DNA from: Termitomyces sp. T153
Lineage: Eukaryota; Basidiomycota; Agaricomycetes; Agaricales; Lyophyllaceae
Length of the DNA stretch: 64,000 nucleotides
NCBI GenBank assembly: GCA_018296165.2
Contig: JACKQL020000041.1
Location: 413,466-477,465 of the forward strand
Direction: 5' to 3'
In this document: piece by piece, positions 36,922-48,120 of the stretch
How positions within the stretch are numbered: the first letter of the stretch is position 1
How the letters are laid out: each line of letters begins with the position of its first letter
Notes under the pieces: generated by a model
The model's database searches: none
What the model was told of the DNA's origin: nothing
What the model saw: only the letters and a program-made list of their open reading frames with translations
Position numbers and translations under genes: made by a program

Positions 36922-38107
36922 ATGTCTTCCCCCAGCAATCCAGTAGTCTCTCCCGCCAATTTGGATGAGGTGGTGGTGTATGACAGTGGGGGGGAGGAGT
37001 TTGAGCATCGGCGCCACGCTAGCATCAGGGACCAGAGTCGTAAGTGGTGTCAACTTGTCTTTTTGGGATGATTGACAGGGCTTTTGTAGAGTCATCCATG
37101 GTGGTGGTGGTGGATTTTCCAGGGGTTCCAAAGCGGACCAAGTTTCATCCCATGCTGCCGAAGGAGGGGAGCATGGGGTGGTCTGCAGAGAAGGCAGGGC
37201 TTTTGTGGGGTGGTCAGGGAAAGGGGGCGTCCTCGGCAGTGATTCATGGGAAGCGTCGAGCCTCCCCACCCTCAGGGGCAGGACCCAGCAAGAAGCCACA
37301 TGAGTGCAAGCCATTGGCGGGGCCTCCAGAGTCTTTCCTTTTTTCTCCTACTCCGGGCGTTCCCTCAGAATGGTTGTTGAGTCCCCCCGTGCCTATTCCT
37401 TTGATCATGGAGGTCTTTCTTCGCAAGCAGGTGGAGGCTTTGACGATGTCATTGGCAGTACGGGAGGGTGAGCTCCAACAGGCAAGGGAGGACCATGACG
37501 TGGCACGGATGGAGAAAGAGGCGATGGAGTGGGAGAGGAACACTTCAGTGCACATGGCGACAGAGCGAGTGTTGGAGGTGTGGGGCTTGCGGGAGCATCT
37601 GATGCAGATGGAGGGGCAGCCCACGGGGGGAGGCGGAGGGGTGGGGATGAGTTCTGGAGGGGGATGCACTGTGGGTGGAGCTGGAGGCAGTGAGGTGGAG
37701 GGAGGATTGGTTGGCCAACAAGGCCGCTTCGGGGCACGCGGGAATCCTTCGTGAGTTGTCTCCCGTTCCTCCATTCATTACTGACGGTTCATTTTCTGGG
37801 TTTAGGCTGGGTGCAGGAGCATCGGGTCCTCTTGGACAGTGCCTCTGCAGTGTTTGTGTCGATTCAGGACAGTTTGACGCAGGGGTCTGCAGCTCAGCCT
37901 CCGGAGTTGCAGCAGGGGATGGCGCGATTGGAGAGGTTGTTGGCGGGGCATTGGCAACGCAATGTGGTGGCCCCGGAGTCATGGTGGAAGGTGGCAGCTG
38001 ACGTGGGGGAGGTGTTGCCAGGGTTGGCAGAGATCTTAGCGGTGGTGCAGGCCCAGATGGAAGTCGACCTGGGGGTTGGGTTGCCAGGGGGCCTGGGGAG
38101 GGAGTGA
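36922..38107 (+). pseudogene. Antisense accessory gene of I (short form)
   Basis: Exons 36922-37039, 37123-37750 and 37806-38107. Both introns (83 and 55 bases) have canonical ends and match C's in position. Protein features follow C: acidic start (DEVVVYDSGGEEFE), basic GPSKK segment, DVARMEKEAMEWERN coiled-coil segment, then WVQEHRVLLDSA and a 100-residue conserved C-terminus ending GGLGRE. A single extra G in the G-run near 37626 shifts the frame in exon 2; otherwise it is the least damaged short-form copy. It sits 143 bp from the LTR because about 70 bp of the upstream region, including the ATTAAAAG box, is deleted. Confidence 0.65.
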
Positions 38108-41100
38108 GATGGGTGTGGGCCTCATTTCTTGTTGCTCTTGGACTTGCTGCCTCCCCCACCTATTGTATATATAATTTTGTATGTGAACATGTCCTTTTCT
38201 TGGTCCCTGGGTGTGTGAAGTGAGATTTTAGTTTGTATGAGGGCAGAGTAAGCGAAACATGCAGGGGTACAAGAGGGAGTTGAATCCCTAGTGAATCCAG
38301 AGGTGGGGGTTATGCCTGCTAGTGCCATCTATGCCGGCTAGTCCCGGGGTTTGTCAGGATGGGGCGGGGCATTGCAGGGAGGGCTCCTGAGGTTTGGCGG
38401 GGGTGGTGGGAGTTCTCTGGTGGAGTTCCGTGGCATTTTGGGGGGGTGTTATTGAGTTCAATTCTTGGAATTTCCAACCAGGGGTGTAGGGGTTTTCTTT
38501 AGTTTGTGGTGGGGACGTGTGCCATATTGGCATCGGAGGACGGACTTTTGAATCTTTCATGGGTGTCCAGCGGGTTCGGTGCTTTGGTTTTCTTGGCAGT
38601 GCAGTTGGCAGGGGGGGATGGAGGCCTTCCCGTGATCTGGCCCTTATGCCGGCGCTAGTGGCGAAGGTGGCGGGGCCTTCTTCATCGGTGGGGGTCGGTG
38701 GAGTGAGGTTTGTTCTCGCGGCATAGTTGGCCTGGAGCAGGGTCATGTTCCAGAGTATTGTGTCTGTGGGTGGGCATGTTCGAGTGGTGCTTTGGTGTGC
38801 TCCGGAGTGTTGAGGACTGAGGGGGCAGGATGCGGGGTGATCAGTCCCAACCAGTTCCTTCAGATCCGGAGCCGAAATTTGGGGTTCCAGGTCATCTACA
38901 TGACATTGCTTTCCTGACCAAAGGTAAGTCCTGAGATGGACAGAGGGGTCTTACATATTTCTGACACTCCCTCAAGTTTGGAGGTCTCAGTGGAGATGCT
39001 TTGGGGCTCGTTCCGAGGGTTGTTCCTTCCTGGGGGTCGGGGGTTCCTTCATCGGAGAGGAATTGGGTGGTCCCAGAGTCGACACCAGGGTCACTCAGTG
39101 GGGGTTTGTTGGTTGTGTTGACTTTGGAGGAGGTGCAGGCAGAGGAAGGGGTCTGAGGTGCATTCTTGTTGGTCTGTAGCTCCAAGCGTGAGTACCAGGG
39201 GTCCGGAGCTGATGCGGGGGTTGTGGTTGGATCTTAACTTGTGAGTGGGGTCATGTCGCAAATTGGAGGGGGAGCTCCGGAGTGGGGTTTTTGCAGAGCA
39301 GCGGAGTTGTCATGCAGGAGTGGCGATAGCTCCTGGAGCTGAGCTTGGATGGGGGAAGATGGTTGTTCACGATTGTTGGGGGGTGGCAGGGAAGTCGGTC
39401 ATGGGGAGGCACTGGAGTGGGACTCCCCAGGAGTTGCAGCAGGGTTGAGGCAACTCTTCATTTGTGCTCCAGAGTGGCCCAGAGATTGTTGCAAATGCAG
39501 GGGTGGCAGTGGGGAGAGGCACCGCTTGCTTCTTGGGGAAGGCATCAGCAACCTGTAGGGTACTCCGAGAGATTACTTCGCATGTGGCCTGCTTCGGGGT
39601 ACCCCAAAGAGGAGACTCCATATGTGGCTTGCTTCTGGGTGCTTTGATGGTGTGGTCCCCTTTTGGCAGACATATTCCAGTGTAGGGGTGGGATTCGGGG
39701 CAGGTGGTGATTTATGCTGTGGAGTTGGGGCTACCAGGGCATTGTTGTTGGCACCGTAAGTCCCCTTGATCAAATGTTGTAGTCAGAGCGGAGGCCCCGG
39801 AGTTGTGTTGCCAGGGTCCGGAGCTGTGTCGAGGGGTTTGGAGGGGTTCAGAGGGGTGGATCGGGCAGTTTTGGGCTGGCATGGAGTCGTTTGGGTCGTC
39901 GAGCCAGGTGGGGGAGGTCCTTTAAGGATATCGGAGCATATGCCCTTCAGGTCATCAGGTCACTTGAACAGCTGATCGACATGTTCTGGATGATGGTGGG
40001 GCTTCTCCCTCCCTTATATGAACATGTCAGCAAGTTTAGAGTACTTCGGGGAACTACTTCGTATAGGGTCCTTTTTCCTATAGTTAGTTCGGGGTGGCTC
40101 CTATGCTGGGGGTTCCTTCGTGGGAGGTGGCGGAGTCTGGAGTTTAGGTTTGGGAGTGGCATATGGGGAGGGTCAGCATCAAGGGTCCTCAATGTCAGGG
40201 GTTCCAGATTGTGTGGGAGAAGGTGTTGAAATAGTGGCGCAGTCTGGAGTTGTCCCTTGTCAAGAGTGGGGTGCCATGGTCCTCCTTGTTAACTTTGGGG
40301 TTGTGCTTTAGTCGGCGGGGTGGAGGGTGCATAGCCATTCTTTTCCTGACCATCTAGAAGCTCAGGGATGTCTTGGTCTTGTTCCAGGGTTGTCGGGGTC
40401 AGGTCGGAGGTGTCGGGGCCCCTTTATTTGTTGGGCAGAGGTGACAGCCGAGTCAACTGAGGCCCGGAAGCAGGTTCGGGGGTTGGAGCATAGCCTAGGT
40501 CTGGGGTTCTTGCTCTGTTGTTGGGGTTGTTGGGCCAAGCTTGATTTTGGTGGTTTTGGAGCTAGTTGTCGGAGGGCATAGTTTCTCGGGGGTGGTCGGG
40601 GTGAGGGTCGGGTGGTCAATAGTAGGGTTTGGTGATGTTGTTGGTTATTAGTCATGTTCATTGGTCTGTGGGGTTGCTAGTGAGTTGGTGGATCCACAGG
40701 CGGGCTTCGGGGAAGCGTGTTCTCAGTGGTCTCTTCGTGGCTGGCAATCCTCATGCAGTGGGTGACTGTTTTGCAGTGGGTTGGTGTTATTGTTGGTTGG
40801 AGGATTGGCGTGGTGCCGGAGACATTGTTGCTCATTTGGTCAGATGGTTGCCAGGTTTTAGGATGCTGTTCTTTGGGTGATGTTGGGGTCAACTTTGTGC
40901 GAGGGAACGGATTTGGCGGAGAGGGTAAGGGTGGGGTGGGAGATGATTTGACAGTCTGCGCGAGGGGTTTGAGGTTGGGTGTGGGTTGGTGAGGGTGTCC
41001 ATGGGGGGAGCCGTTGTATGAATGTAACCGGAGCGGAGGGGACATTTGGTGTCGGATCCACAACTCAATGTGCCTTGGCAAATTGGGCAGGGCCGTATGA

Positions 41101-41197
41101 ATCATAAGGGTTTCTAGGCACGGGTAGACTGTAGACATCAGAGTTATTTGATTGTGTGTGTGGAGATAATGCGGGCATCACAGACAGGGTAAGGTAG
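38108..41197 (-). other. Degenerate internal region of I
   Basis: Parallel to 13529-16678 in C. A trace of the RT N-terminus is at about 40050 (minus strand), and the pre-protease leader is near 41020. No complete domain is visible. Confidence 0.5.
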
Positions 41198-41210
41198 AGT
41201 CTTGATATTA
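41198..41210 (-). promoter_or_regulatory. Primer-binding site of I (self-priming)
   Basis: Minus-strand TAATATCAAGACT beside the 5' LTR. It pairs with AGTCTTGATATT at 41885-41896, which starts 32 bases after TATATAA (41922-41928, minus strand). Confidence 0.66.
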
Positions 41211-42478
41211 TGTCAGGTTCCGCTGACCTCGGGGGCTCAGCTGCACTGGGCGAGTCCTTACTAGGCAGGCATGATCCCCTTGCACTGGTAACCGAACACT
41301 CGAAAACGTTCTGGGCACTGATGACTTGTGCGGATAGTCGGTGGGGTGTGATCTGGACAGATCCAGGGAGGTCTGGAGGAGTCGGATTGCAAGGAAATGG
41401 GATGGGCTTGGCGGGGTTCAGGCAGAAGTCTGCATGGGAGATTCGCAGAAGCAAAGGAGTAGGCGGCTGGGTGATCAAAGGGAGTGGATCCGGGGTTTGA
41501 TGGAGGATCAATTGGATTTGATGGAGTCCGAGACTGAGCAAAGAGCGAGGTTCGAACCTGGTGAAAGAGTGTCGGGGTTCATAATTGTAATCGCGGAGTT
41601 TGTGAGATCGTTAGGGTTGATGAGGACTTGGGCACAACAGTTGGATGGAGTCACTGAGACAGCATCAGACGGGATGATATGGGACAAGAGTAGATTCGAG
41701 TGGAGGTACAAAATGATAACGAGAATGATAACAAAATGGAGACAAGACAAGACCAGGAGACAGAGGTAAGACTAGGAGACTGAGATAAGACCGGGAGACT
41801 GAGATAAGACCAGGAGACTGAGAGTAAGGGAAACAAGACACGAAACATGAAAAGGAAACAATCAGACCATAGGTAACATTAAGCAATATCAAGACTAGAG
41901 TATGAAGAGCTACTCGATGTCTTATATACTGACTACCAGAGAACTTCGGAGTTCATCGGTTGCAGCGGCGGGGCTTGGCGGAGCTCGACAGTGTGGGCGG
42001 GTGTCAGTTGTGATCGAGAGTCGGACTGCGCTGATACGTTGATGGGATCATTTGGGAACGTGGGTCGCCCTGAAGTTGTCATGATACTCCAGAATGGGTC
42101 GGAGGAACCAGGGTGTTGAGTTGATGATGGGTGGCGAAGATCGGGAATAGCGGGGGTGGTTCTCAGGGTTCGGGAGATCCAGGGTAAGTATCAGTGGCTG
42201 TGGGGAAGGCATCAAAGTTGGCCAGGGGGCCATCGGAGTTAGCCGGGGAGGCATTGGAGTTAGCCGGGGAGGCATCAGAGTTAGCTGGGGAGGCATCGGA
42301 GTTAGCCGGGGAGGCATCGGAGTTAGCCGGGGAGGCATCGGAGTTAGCCGGGGAGGCGTTGGAGTTAGCCAAAATAGGCACAGGGCATGGGCGGAAGTTT
42401 GGCGGAGCATTGGGGGTTTTTTGGGGGATTGGGGGGTTGCTGGACGATGTGCGGGGGTTCAGGAGATGGGTCGTGACA
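41211..42478 (-). repeat. 5' LTR of I with minisatellite expansion
   Basis: 1268 bp. Seven GAGTTAGC-centred units of 21 bp lie in tandem at about 42225-42375, against two in the partner LTR. An extra 19-bp GAGACTGAGATAAGAC-type unit lies near 41795. Confidence 0.9.
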
Positions 42479-42483
42479 CTAAG

Positions 42484-43160
42484 CTGCTGTTAAAAGTCTG
42501 GTTGACAAGTTGTTCCAGGTTGCCAAGATTATAATGAGCGCTAGCATCAGTGCCAGGGTACAACCTAAGCACTGCCACTTTCCATTCCTGGTACATATAT
42601 GGTTGAGGAGCATTGTTGCTGATAATAACATTGTCACCAAATTCAGGTAAGCCAAGCCAGGTTTCTGCCATGTCATAAGAGACATATCAAGCTGCATATT
42701 CCTTCTTCTGTGTGTTGTCAGTGATGCCACAATCAGCAAAGAGATATTCCAGTTCCTTGAAGTATTGGGGGAGTTCCCTAGAGTGACTCTCATCCCACTT
42801 AGGTGCAGTTGTGTCATTGCATGGTGGCATTCTAGCACGCCGAGCAGCGGGGTTGTTCTTCATGTTAGCAATTGTTGGATTTAGCAAAGGAAGGGGGTTA
42901 GTTGGCAATGAAGGGATAGATTGAGCTTCTGGGAAGAATAGAGAGTCAGTAGGTGTCAAAGGTGAAAGTGGTGCATCAAGGAAACTTTCAATAAAGGCAC
43001 CTGGAAAATCAGCAAGGATTTTGCTAACATCACAAAGGTTTCTAGCGGTTTCAAGTTCATTGGCAAGGGGTCGAGGACAGACTGCTGGCAAAGAGTGCTG
43101 AGGGGTCAAAAGGGTAGACTGGGGTGGTTCAATAAGGTTTTCCAAGCGATGTTTTGCTTG
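42484..43160 (-). pseudogene. G gag, N-terminal part
   Basis: Minus-strand frame reading PETRAQAKHRLENLIEPPQ, Pro-rich linker, ARRARMPPCNDTTAPKWDES, then YFKELEYLFADCGI and MAETWLGLPEF, the capsid-like core seen in basidiomycete gypsy Gag. One TGA (probably from CGA) lies at about 42689. The frame has no ATG near its start; the nearest upstream stop is a TAG close to the primer site, so the start is unresolved. The element I insertion splits it at 42478/35625. Confidence 0.65.
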
Positions 43161-43200
43161 AGCTCTTGTTTCTGGCAGAATGGTTAACTACAAAAGCCCC

Positions 43201-43215
43201 TCATGGTGGGCTCCA
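43201..43215 (-). promoter_or_regulatory. Candidate tRNA primer-binding site of G
   Basis: Minus-strand TGGAGCCCACCATGA, three bases inside the 5' LTR edge, begins with the TGG expected for a tRNA 3'-CCA primer. The cognate tRNA is not identified. It shares nothing with the family-1 self-priming site. Confidence 0.5.
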
Positions 43216-43218
43216 AAA

Positions 43219-44350
43219 TGATGTGCTCCTATGCTGCCTAGTGCCATGCAGGAAACCTAAAAAGAGGACCTAACACTAGTCACTAGATAGGGTAGCTGGC
43301 AGTAGGAAGTTAATAGTTGAGGGCAAATCAGTAACTGTCCCAGAGAACTAGAGCAAAAGTTGAGATGTGGGGTGAAGTAGAAGGAAGTCACTATCGCTAG
43401 CTGAGGTTGCTAGTGACAATAAGGAAAAATGGGTGAAGACAGATAATGTCACTAAGACAAAGCAAACTTGTAATGGTGGTGAGGAGAGTAGGGAGAGAGA
43501 AGGTGGTAAGGGAAGGACTGAAACCAGGGGACGAACGTGAACTAGTCACTAGCCATAGTCACTAGCATCGCTAAGTTGAATTAACGCAAATAGGCACCCG
43601 CAGTTGGTACCAAGCTAAGTCAAAGTCAAAGTCGAGGAGGCTTGTTGCTAAGCCAGAGTCAAAGACGAGATAAGGGAAAGAAAGGCAAAGTGAAATCTCA
43701 AGCTGGTAGGCTTAGAGAGAGCAGCTAGTCAACTCTGAAGGGGGTTCTCTGTTCTTCTTCCTCCTTTTGAGTGTCTATGTACAGTCAGTATTTATATGTT
43801 TTGAAGTATAGTATGTGAAAGTAAACAAATAAGTACTAGCAATGGTGTCTGTCACTGTGCTTATGGTGCATACAAGGTGTCAGTCTGTAACTAAGTGAAA
43901 AATCATAGGTGAAGTCTTGGCAATGCCTAATTGCTAATAAAAACCAAAAAGAAACAAGTCCAATGTCAACACCTGAAGTGTAGATGCCATTCAAGTATGT
44001 GGGTAAGCTTGGCAAATGAAATGATAGTAAAAAGGTACACATCTGATAATTTGTCCATATATGGTAGGAGAACACCATTTTGTCACCAGGATTGCTAGGA
44101 TCACTAATAATCATCACTAGGGGAGGTCTAGGCCTTGATGATCTAGGCCCAAGTTCCAGACTCCATGTGATATTTCTTGTGCTCAATAAGTCTCATGGTC
44201 GCTAGAGTCCTGTGCTTTGGTCCAACCCTCAGGCTCAGTCCCATGTGCTGAGCATTGTAACTTGTGTCAAATACAAAGTAGTCAGCTGCTGCTAAGTCCA
44301 CAATGCCAAAAATGCCAAAAATGGTGCTCAGTGATAACTGGGGCTCATCA
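43219..44350 (-). repeat. 5' LTR of G (family 2)
   Basis: 1132 bp, same ends as 19924-21073 and mostly transition differences from it. Confidence 0.9.
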
Positions 44351-45170
44351 CCACACCCAGTCCTTGTCCCACCCCTGCTCTGTGGCAATGCATGCTGCTT
44401 GCCACTCCAACAAAATCAAGCACTTCTTGTGGCTTGCACAACATGGAAGGCAAACAGAAGTGTCATGTTGCAAGCCCATGGAGGGCACATAAAAATGCAG
44501 GCCTTGCCCTGCCATGCACAGAGAACACACTAAAAACAACAGATCAGCACACATGACAAAAGAGAACTCAAAGACTCACTGGGGCCTTGTTTTGACACCA
44601 TTCTAGCGTTGGGGGGCCCCGAGCTCATGCCAATGCCCTTGCAAACTCCTCTGCCGTCACCTCCACCTGAGGGATTTGCTGCAATGGTGGGACCCCTTCT
44701 GCATCCCCTGCCACCAATCAGGGCACCGCAGGATGGAATTTGGCCCACCTAGGACCCCCTGAGGAACCCACCACTACTGTGGACAACTTTGCAAAACTCT
44801 GTCAGCCACCCTGAAAAAACAAGTCAATACTGCTCACAACTCCGGTACATGGCACCAGCTCAGTGCCAATGCTCAAACTCCTCCCCCTCGCTGTTGTACA
44901 CAATCACCTTATCCACATCTGAAAACAATAGGGCAGGGGAAGCAGCTGAGTAACTGGGAGAGGACATGACAAAAGATTTGGGAAGCCCCAGGGTATGTCC
45001 AAGGCTTTTTAATTGATTGGGAAGAACCCCCTGATGAAGTGGCAGCCATGCTTCAACTTCACCTCCCATGCCACCATCACTCACTGCAGATTGATCAATA
45101 TTACTTGGCTTCAACTCTCACGCCCCTGCTGATCCCCAACCCACTCCCCGTGTCTTGAGGGTCTTGATGC

Positions 45171-45184
45171 TGAAGGGGGGGTGA
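45171..45184 (+). promoter_or_regulatory. Polypurine tract of D
   Basis: TGAAGGGGGGGTGA directly before D's 3' LTR. Confidence 0.75.
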
Positions 45185-46318
45185 TGTCATGACCCATTCC
45201 CTGGACCCCCATACATCACCCAACAAACCCCTGTCCCCCCAGAACCTCCCCCAACACTCCATCAAACTTCCCCAGCACTCTGCGCCTACTCTGGCTAACT
45301 CTGACACATTCTTGGCTAACTCCGATGGCCCCCTGGCCAACTCCAATGTCTTCCCTGCAGCTGCTGGCACTTCCCCTGGATCTCCTGAGCCCCTGGGACC
45401 ACTCCCCCACCATGCCTGATCCTGTTACACATCATTGACTCAACACCCTGGCTCCTCTGACTTACCTTGGAGTATCACGACAACTCCAGAACGGACTGCA
45501 TCAACAATTGATCCCATCAACATATCAACGCAGCCCACCCTCTGGTCATAACTGACACCCATCAACTCCATCAAGCTCCACTAAGCCCTGCCACCACAGC
45601 TGATGTTCCTGGAGCTCTCCAGTAGTTAGTATATAAGGCATAGAGTAGCTCCTCATACTCTAGTCTTGAGATTACCTACCTTACCTGATGTGTTTCTGAT
45701 TGTTTCTTCTTGTGTTTCATGTTCCATGTCTTGTTTTCCTTATTCTCAGTCTCCTGGTCTTATCTTGTCTCTATTCCGTTATCATTTTGTTATTGTTCCA
45801 TGTCTCTGCCTGAATCTATTCTTGTTCCCATCTCGTCTCTGTCTCATTTCATTTGACTCCGTCTCATCTCATTCAATTCTGTCTATCATGTTCAAGTCCT
45901 ATCGACCATAAAACCCTCACAAACTCCACGATTACAATTATGAACCTCTGACACTCTTTCACCAGCTCTGGACCTCACTACATGCTTGGCTCCAAACTCT
46001 ATCAATCCCTGTTGATTCCCCATCAGAACTCCAGCTCCACTCCCATCATTCACGTAGCCTCCATCCCCTCCGCACCCACAATACTCACATATGGACTTAT
46101 GCCTGAACCCTGCCAAGCCTGTCCCCCTTCCCTGCAACTCATCCTCTACTCCTCCAGACCTCCCCAGACTTGCTTGGATCAGTTCCCACTAACTATCCTC
46201 ACAAGTCCCCAGTGTTTGAAACACCTCCGAGTGCCCAGTTGTCAGTGCAGGGAATCACATCCACCTAGTAAGGACTTGCCCAGTGTAGCTGAGCCCCCAT
46301 AGTCAGTGGAACCTGACA
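45185..46318 (+). repeat. 3' LTR of D
   Basis: 1134 bp, paired with 7247-8380. It also carries the D-specific AGTCTTGAGATTA at 45664. Confidence 0.92.
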
Positions 46319-47593
46319 GGATGTACCTTCAGTGCTCTTAGTCAGGATGATCTTCACATCAGCCTGCCAATAAAAGAAGGAGAAAAGTCAGTAACTAGTC
46401 TCCTAAAGAGAGTCTATCATGCACCTTAGATGGCCTTCACACTTGTCTCTATATTGTGTCTCAATTGTGCTAGGTGTTCCCTCCTCATTGAGGATGGGAT
46501 ATGTGTTATCTGCAGTCCTAAACCCAAATGCCAAGTCATCAGTCATTTTTCTGCAATCTGTGGTCTCTATTGTGCCAACTCATCCATCAACTCCTCATAC
46601 CCAAAACATACTATCAATGTGGCTTCAAAATCTATCACAATCAGTGAACTCCATTGTCAAATGGGGCATATCAACCACTCAGACTTATGGGAGGCAGTCT
46701 GCCAAGGAGTGATTAATGGTGTTGAGCTTGATATGTCATCCAAGCTGGAGTTCTGTGAAGCCTGCATAAAGGGAAAGGCACAATGTCAATCATTCCCAAA
46801 GAAGAGTAATACAAAATACACTTACTATGGAGAAAAGATCATTAGCAACCTCTGGGGTCCAGCCCAGGTCAAGTCTCTTGGCAGTGCTCTCTATTCCTAT
46901 ACCAACATTGACCTCTATACCTGCAAAGAACATATCATGTTCCTAGCTTGCAAGTCTGACACCTTTAAAGCATACTGTAACTATGAGGCATGGGTCAAGG
47001 TACATAGAGGTGCACAGATCAAGACCTATGGGAGCAATCAAGGCAGTGAATTTATAAGTCTTGAAATAAAAGCTCACCAGAATGCCACTGGCACTGTTTG
47101 TGATCTCACAGTCCACAATTCCCCACAATTCAACAGTGTAGCCAAACATGCTAATTGTACCATTGTCAAAGGTGCACATGCAATGATGATTGCAGCTGGT
47201 GTTCTGAAAAACCTCTGGGCAGAGGCTAAACACTATATGGTCTGGCTAAGGAACAGGGCACCATCAAATGCACTCCTTGGTAATGTTACACTGCTTGAGA
47301 TGGTAACAGGGAAGAAGCCCAACATTGCAGGGCTCAATGAATGGGGCATGCTAGCTTATATTTGGCTTTACAAAGCAGGAAAACTTGAATTCAAAGTTGA
47401 TAAAGGCAAATTTGTTGGTATTGATGAGAAATCTAAGGGATACAGGGTCTACTGGCCTAGCCAGCATGCAGTAACTATGGAAAGGGATGTCTACTTTAGC
47501 AAGAATGCTGCTCTCAACCCAGACAGTGTCCAGATTGAGGGAGTGGGACTTACCTGCCAATCCAGACAATCCCCAGGCCTCTGCACTATCTGA
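46319..47593 (+). pseudogene. copia B protease end, pre-integrase and integrase
   Basis: After GGATG the protease reading resumes (CTFSALSQDDLHISLP); a stop lies near 46425. The main open frame holds the zinc-binding HHCC segment (LHCQMGHINHSDLW...FCEACIKGKAQ) and the integrase core. NIDLYT keeps the first Asp. The second Asp box reads YGSNQGSEF (Asp to Asn) and the Glu box reads NSVAKHANCTI (Glu to Lys), so two of three catalytic residues are gone, each by a G-to-A type change. The C-terminal VGIDEKSKGYRVYWP segment is the usual copia integrase/RT connector. Inactive. Confidence 0.8.
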
Positions 47594-48120
47594 TCCTCTA
47601 AAAACCATGTCTAAACCTGCTCCCAGCACTATTCCCAATGCTTTCAAACCCAAATCCACAAAAAACCACAAAAAACCTACTAAAAATCTGCAAAAACCAC
47701 CCCAAAACACTCCAGACACATCCAAAACCAAGAACTTACCTTCAGCCAATGCCCCACATACTTGCACACATTGAAACTCACTTGCTGGCCTTATCCAGTA
47801 TGATCCTGCGCAATACAGCCATGGACAACATTGAAACACCATGAAAAACACAAATTTGATTGAGTCTGCATTCATTGTTGATGCTGAGGAAATCCTGGAG
47901 CCAAGCAGTGTCAAAATTAATGGCAACAATGGTAGTTGGGTGCAGGAGGCTATTGAACATGCAATGGCTGCCAGCAAAGATGTGCCAACCATCAAAGAAG
48001 CACTATCTAGCACTGAGAACCACAATTGGTCATCAGCCATTGATGCTGAGCTTGCCCAAATCAAGAAACTCAGTACCTGAGACATTGTCAAAGCCCTGTC
48101 TTGCATTGTAAGCATGGTGC
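47594..48120 (+). pseudogene. copia B linker and start of reverse transcriptase
   Basis: A Pro/Lys-rich linker (47594-47770) precedes a frame at 47841-48080 with PTIKEALSSTENHNWSSAID and ELAQIKKLST, the conserved opening of copia RT (W...AI..E). Stops and frame changes follow. Confidence 0.6.

Larger units (their letters stand above)
35625..42478 (-). mobile_element. Non-autonomous gypsy-type element I with antisense gene
   Basis: 6854 bp, TSD CTAAG (35620-35624 and 42479-42483), inserted in gag of G, whose frame is continuous across it. 3' LTR 1154 bp at left, 5' LTR 1268 bp at right; the difference is mainly a minisatellite expansion. Lacks gag and pol. Confidence 0.9.
19924..44350 (-). 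mobile_element. Ty3/gypsy element G (LTR family 2) with antisense five-exon gene
   Basis: Inserted in exon 3 of D's antisense gene with a 4-bp TSD CCAC. LTRs of 1132 bp (43219-44350) and 1150 bp (19924-21073) have the inverted ends TGATG...CATCA; the 18-bp difference is a duplicated segment in the left copy. It has gag, protease (DSG), RT, RNase H, integrase and GPY/F-like module in one minus-strand frame. H is inserted in the RT and I in the gag. An antisense gene lies between pol and the 3' LTR. Confidence 0.9.
18945..44967 (-). pseudogene. Antisense accessory gene of D (long form with zinc cluster), split by G
   Basis: Read on the minus strand: exon 1 44967-44838, intron 79 bases, exon 2 44758-44580, intron 50 bases, exon 3 44529-44351. 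Element G interrupts there, exon 3 resumes at 19919 and runs to 19295, then comes a 57-base intron and exon 4 19237-18945. Counting the duplicated CCAC once restores the frame exactly (WVWGQLG). Exon 3 opens with CVLCAWQGKAC, a C-x2-C-x6-C triad. The second triad CLPCCASHKKC follows after a one-base deletion. Then come a basic segment (AGPSKR), coiled-coil-like sequence and the WVREHQVLLD module. Stops are TGA codons in exons 1 and 2. All three introns keep GT and AG. Six-cysteine spacing resembles fungal Zn2Cys6 clusters, so DNA binding is conceivable but unproven. Confidence 0.65.
7247..46318 (+). mobile_element. Non-autonomous gypsy-type element D carrying an antisense gene
   Basis: Flanked by the perfect 5-bp duplication GGATG (7242-7246 and 46319-46323). 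Both LTRs are exactly 1134 bp. Own internal DNA is about 5.4 kb in three pieces (8381-10946, 17898-19923, 44351-45184), separated by C and G. It has a family-1 self-priming site and a purine tract, only traces of pol, and a near-complete antisense gene with zinc cluster and three introns. Confidence 0.9.

Noticed and set aside
42163..42493. Frames encoding ANSDASP or ELAGEAS repeats
   Set aside because: Translations of the 21-bp minisatellite of LTR I in two directions; not genes.
44351..44554. Separate small minus-strand gene with a Cys-rich motif
   Set aside because: It is exon 3 of D's antisense gene cut by element G; frame joins at 19919 once CCAC is counted once.
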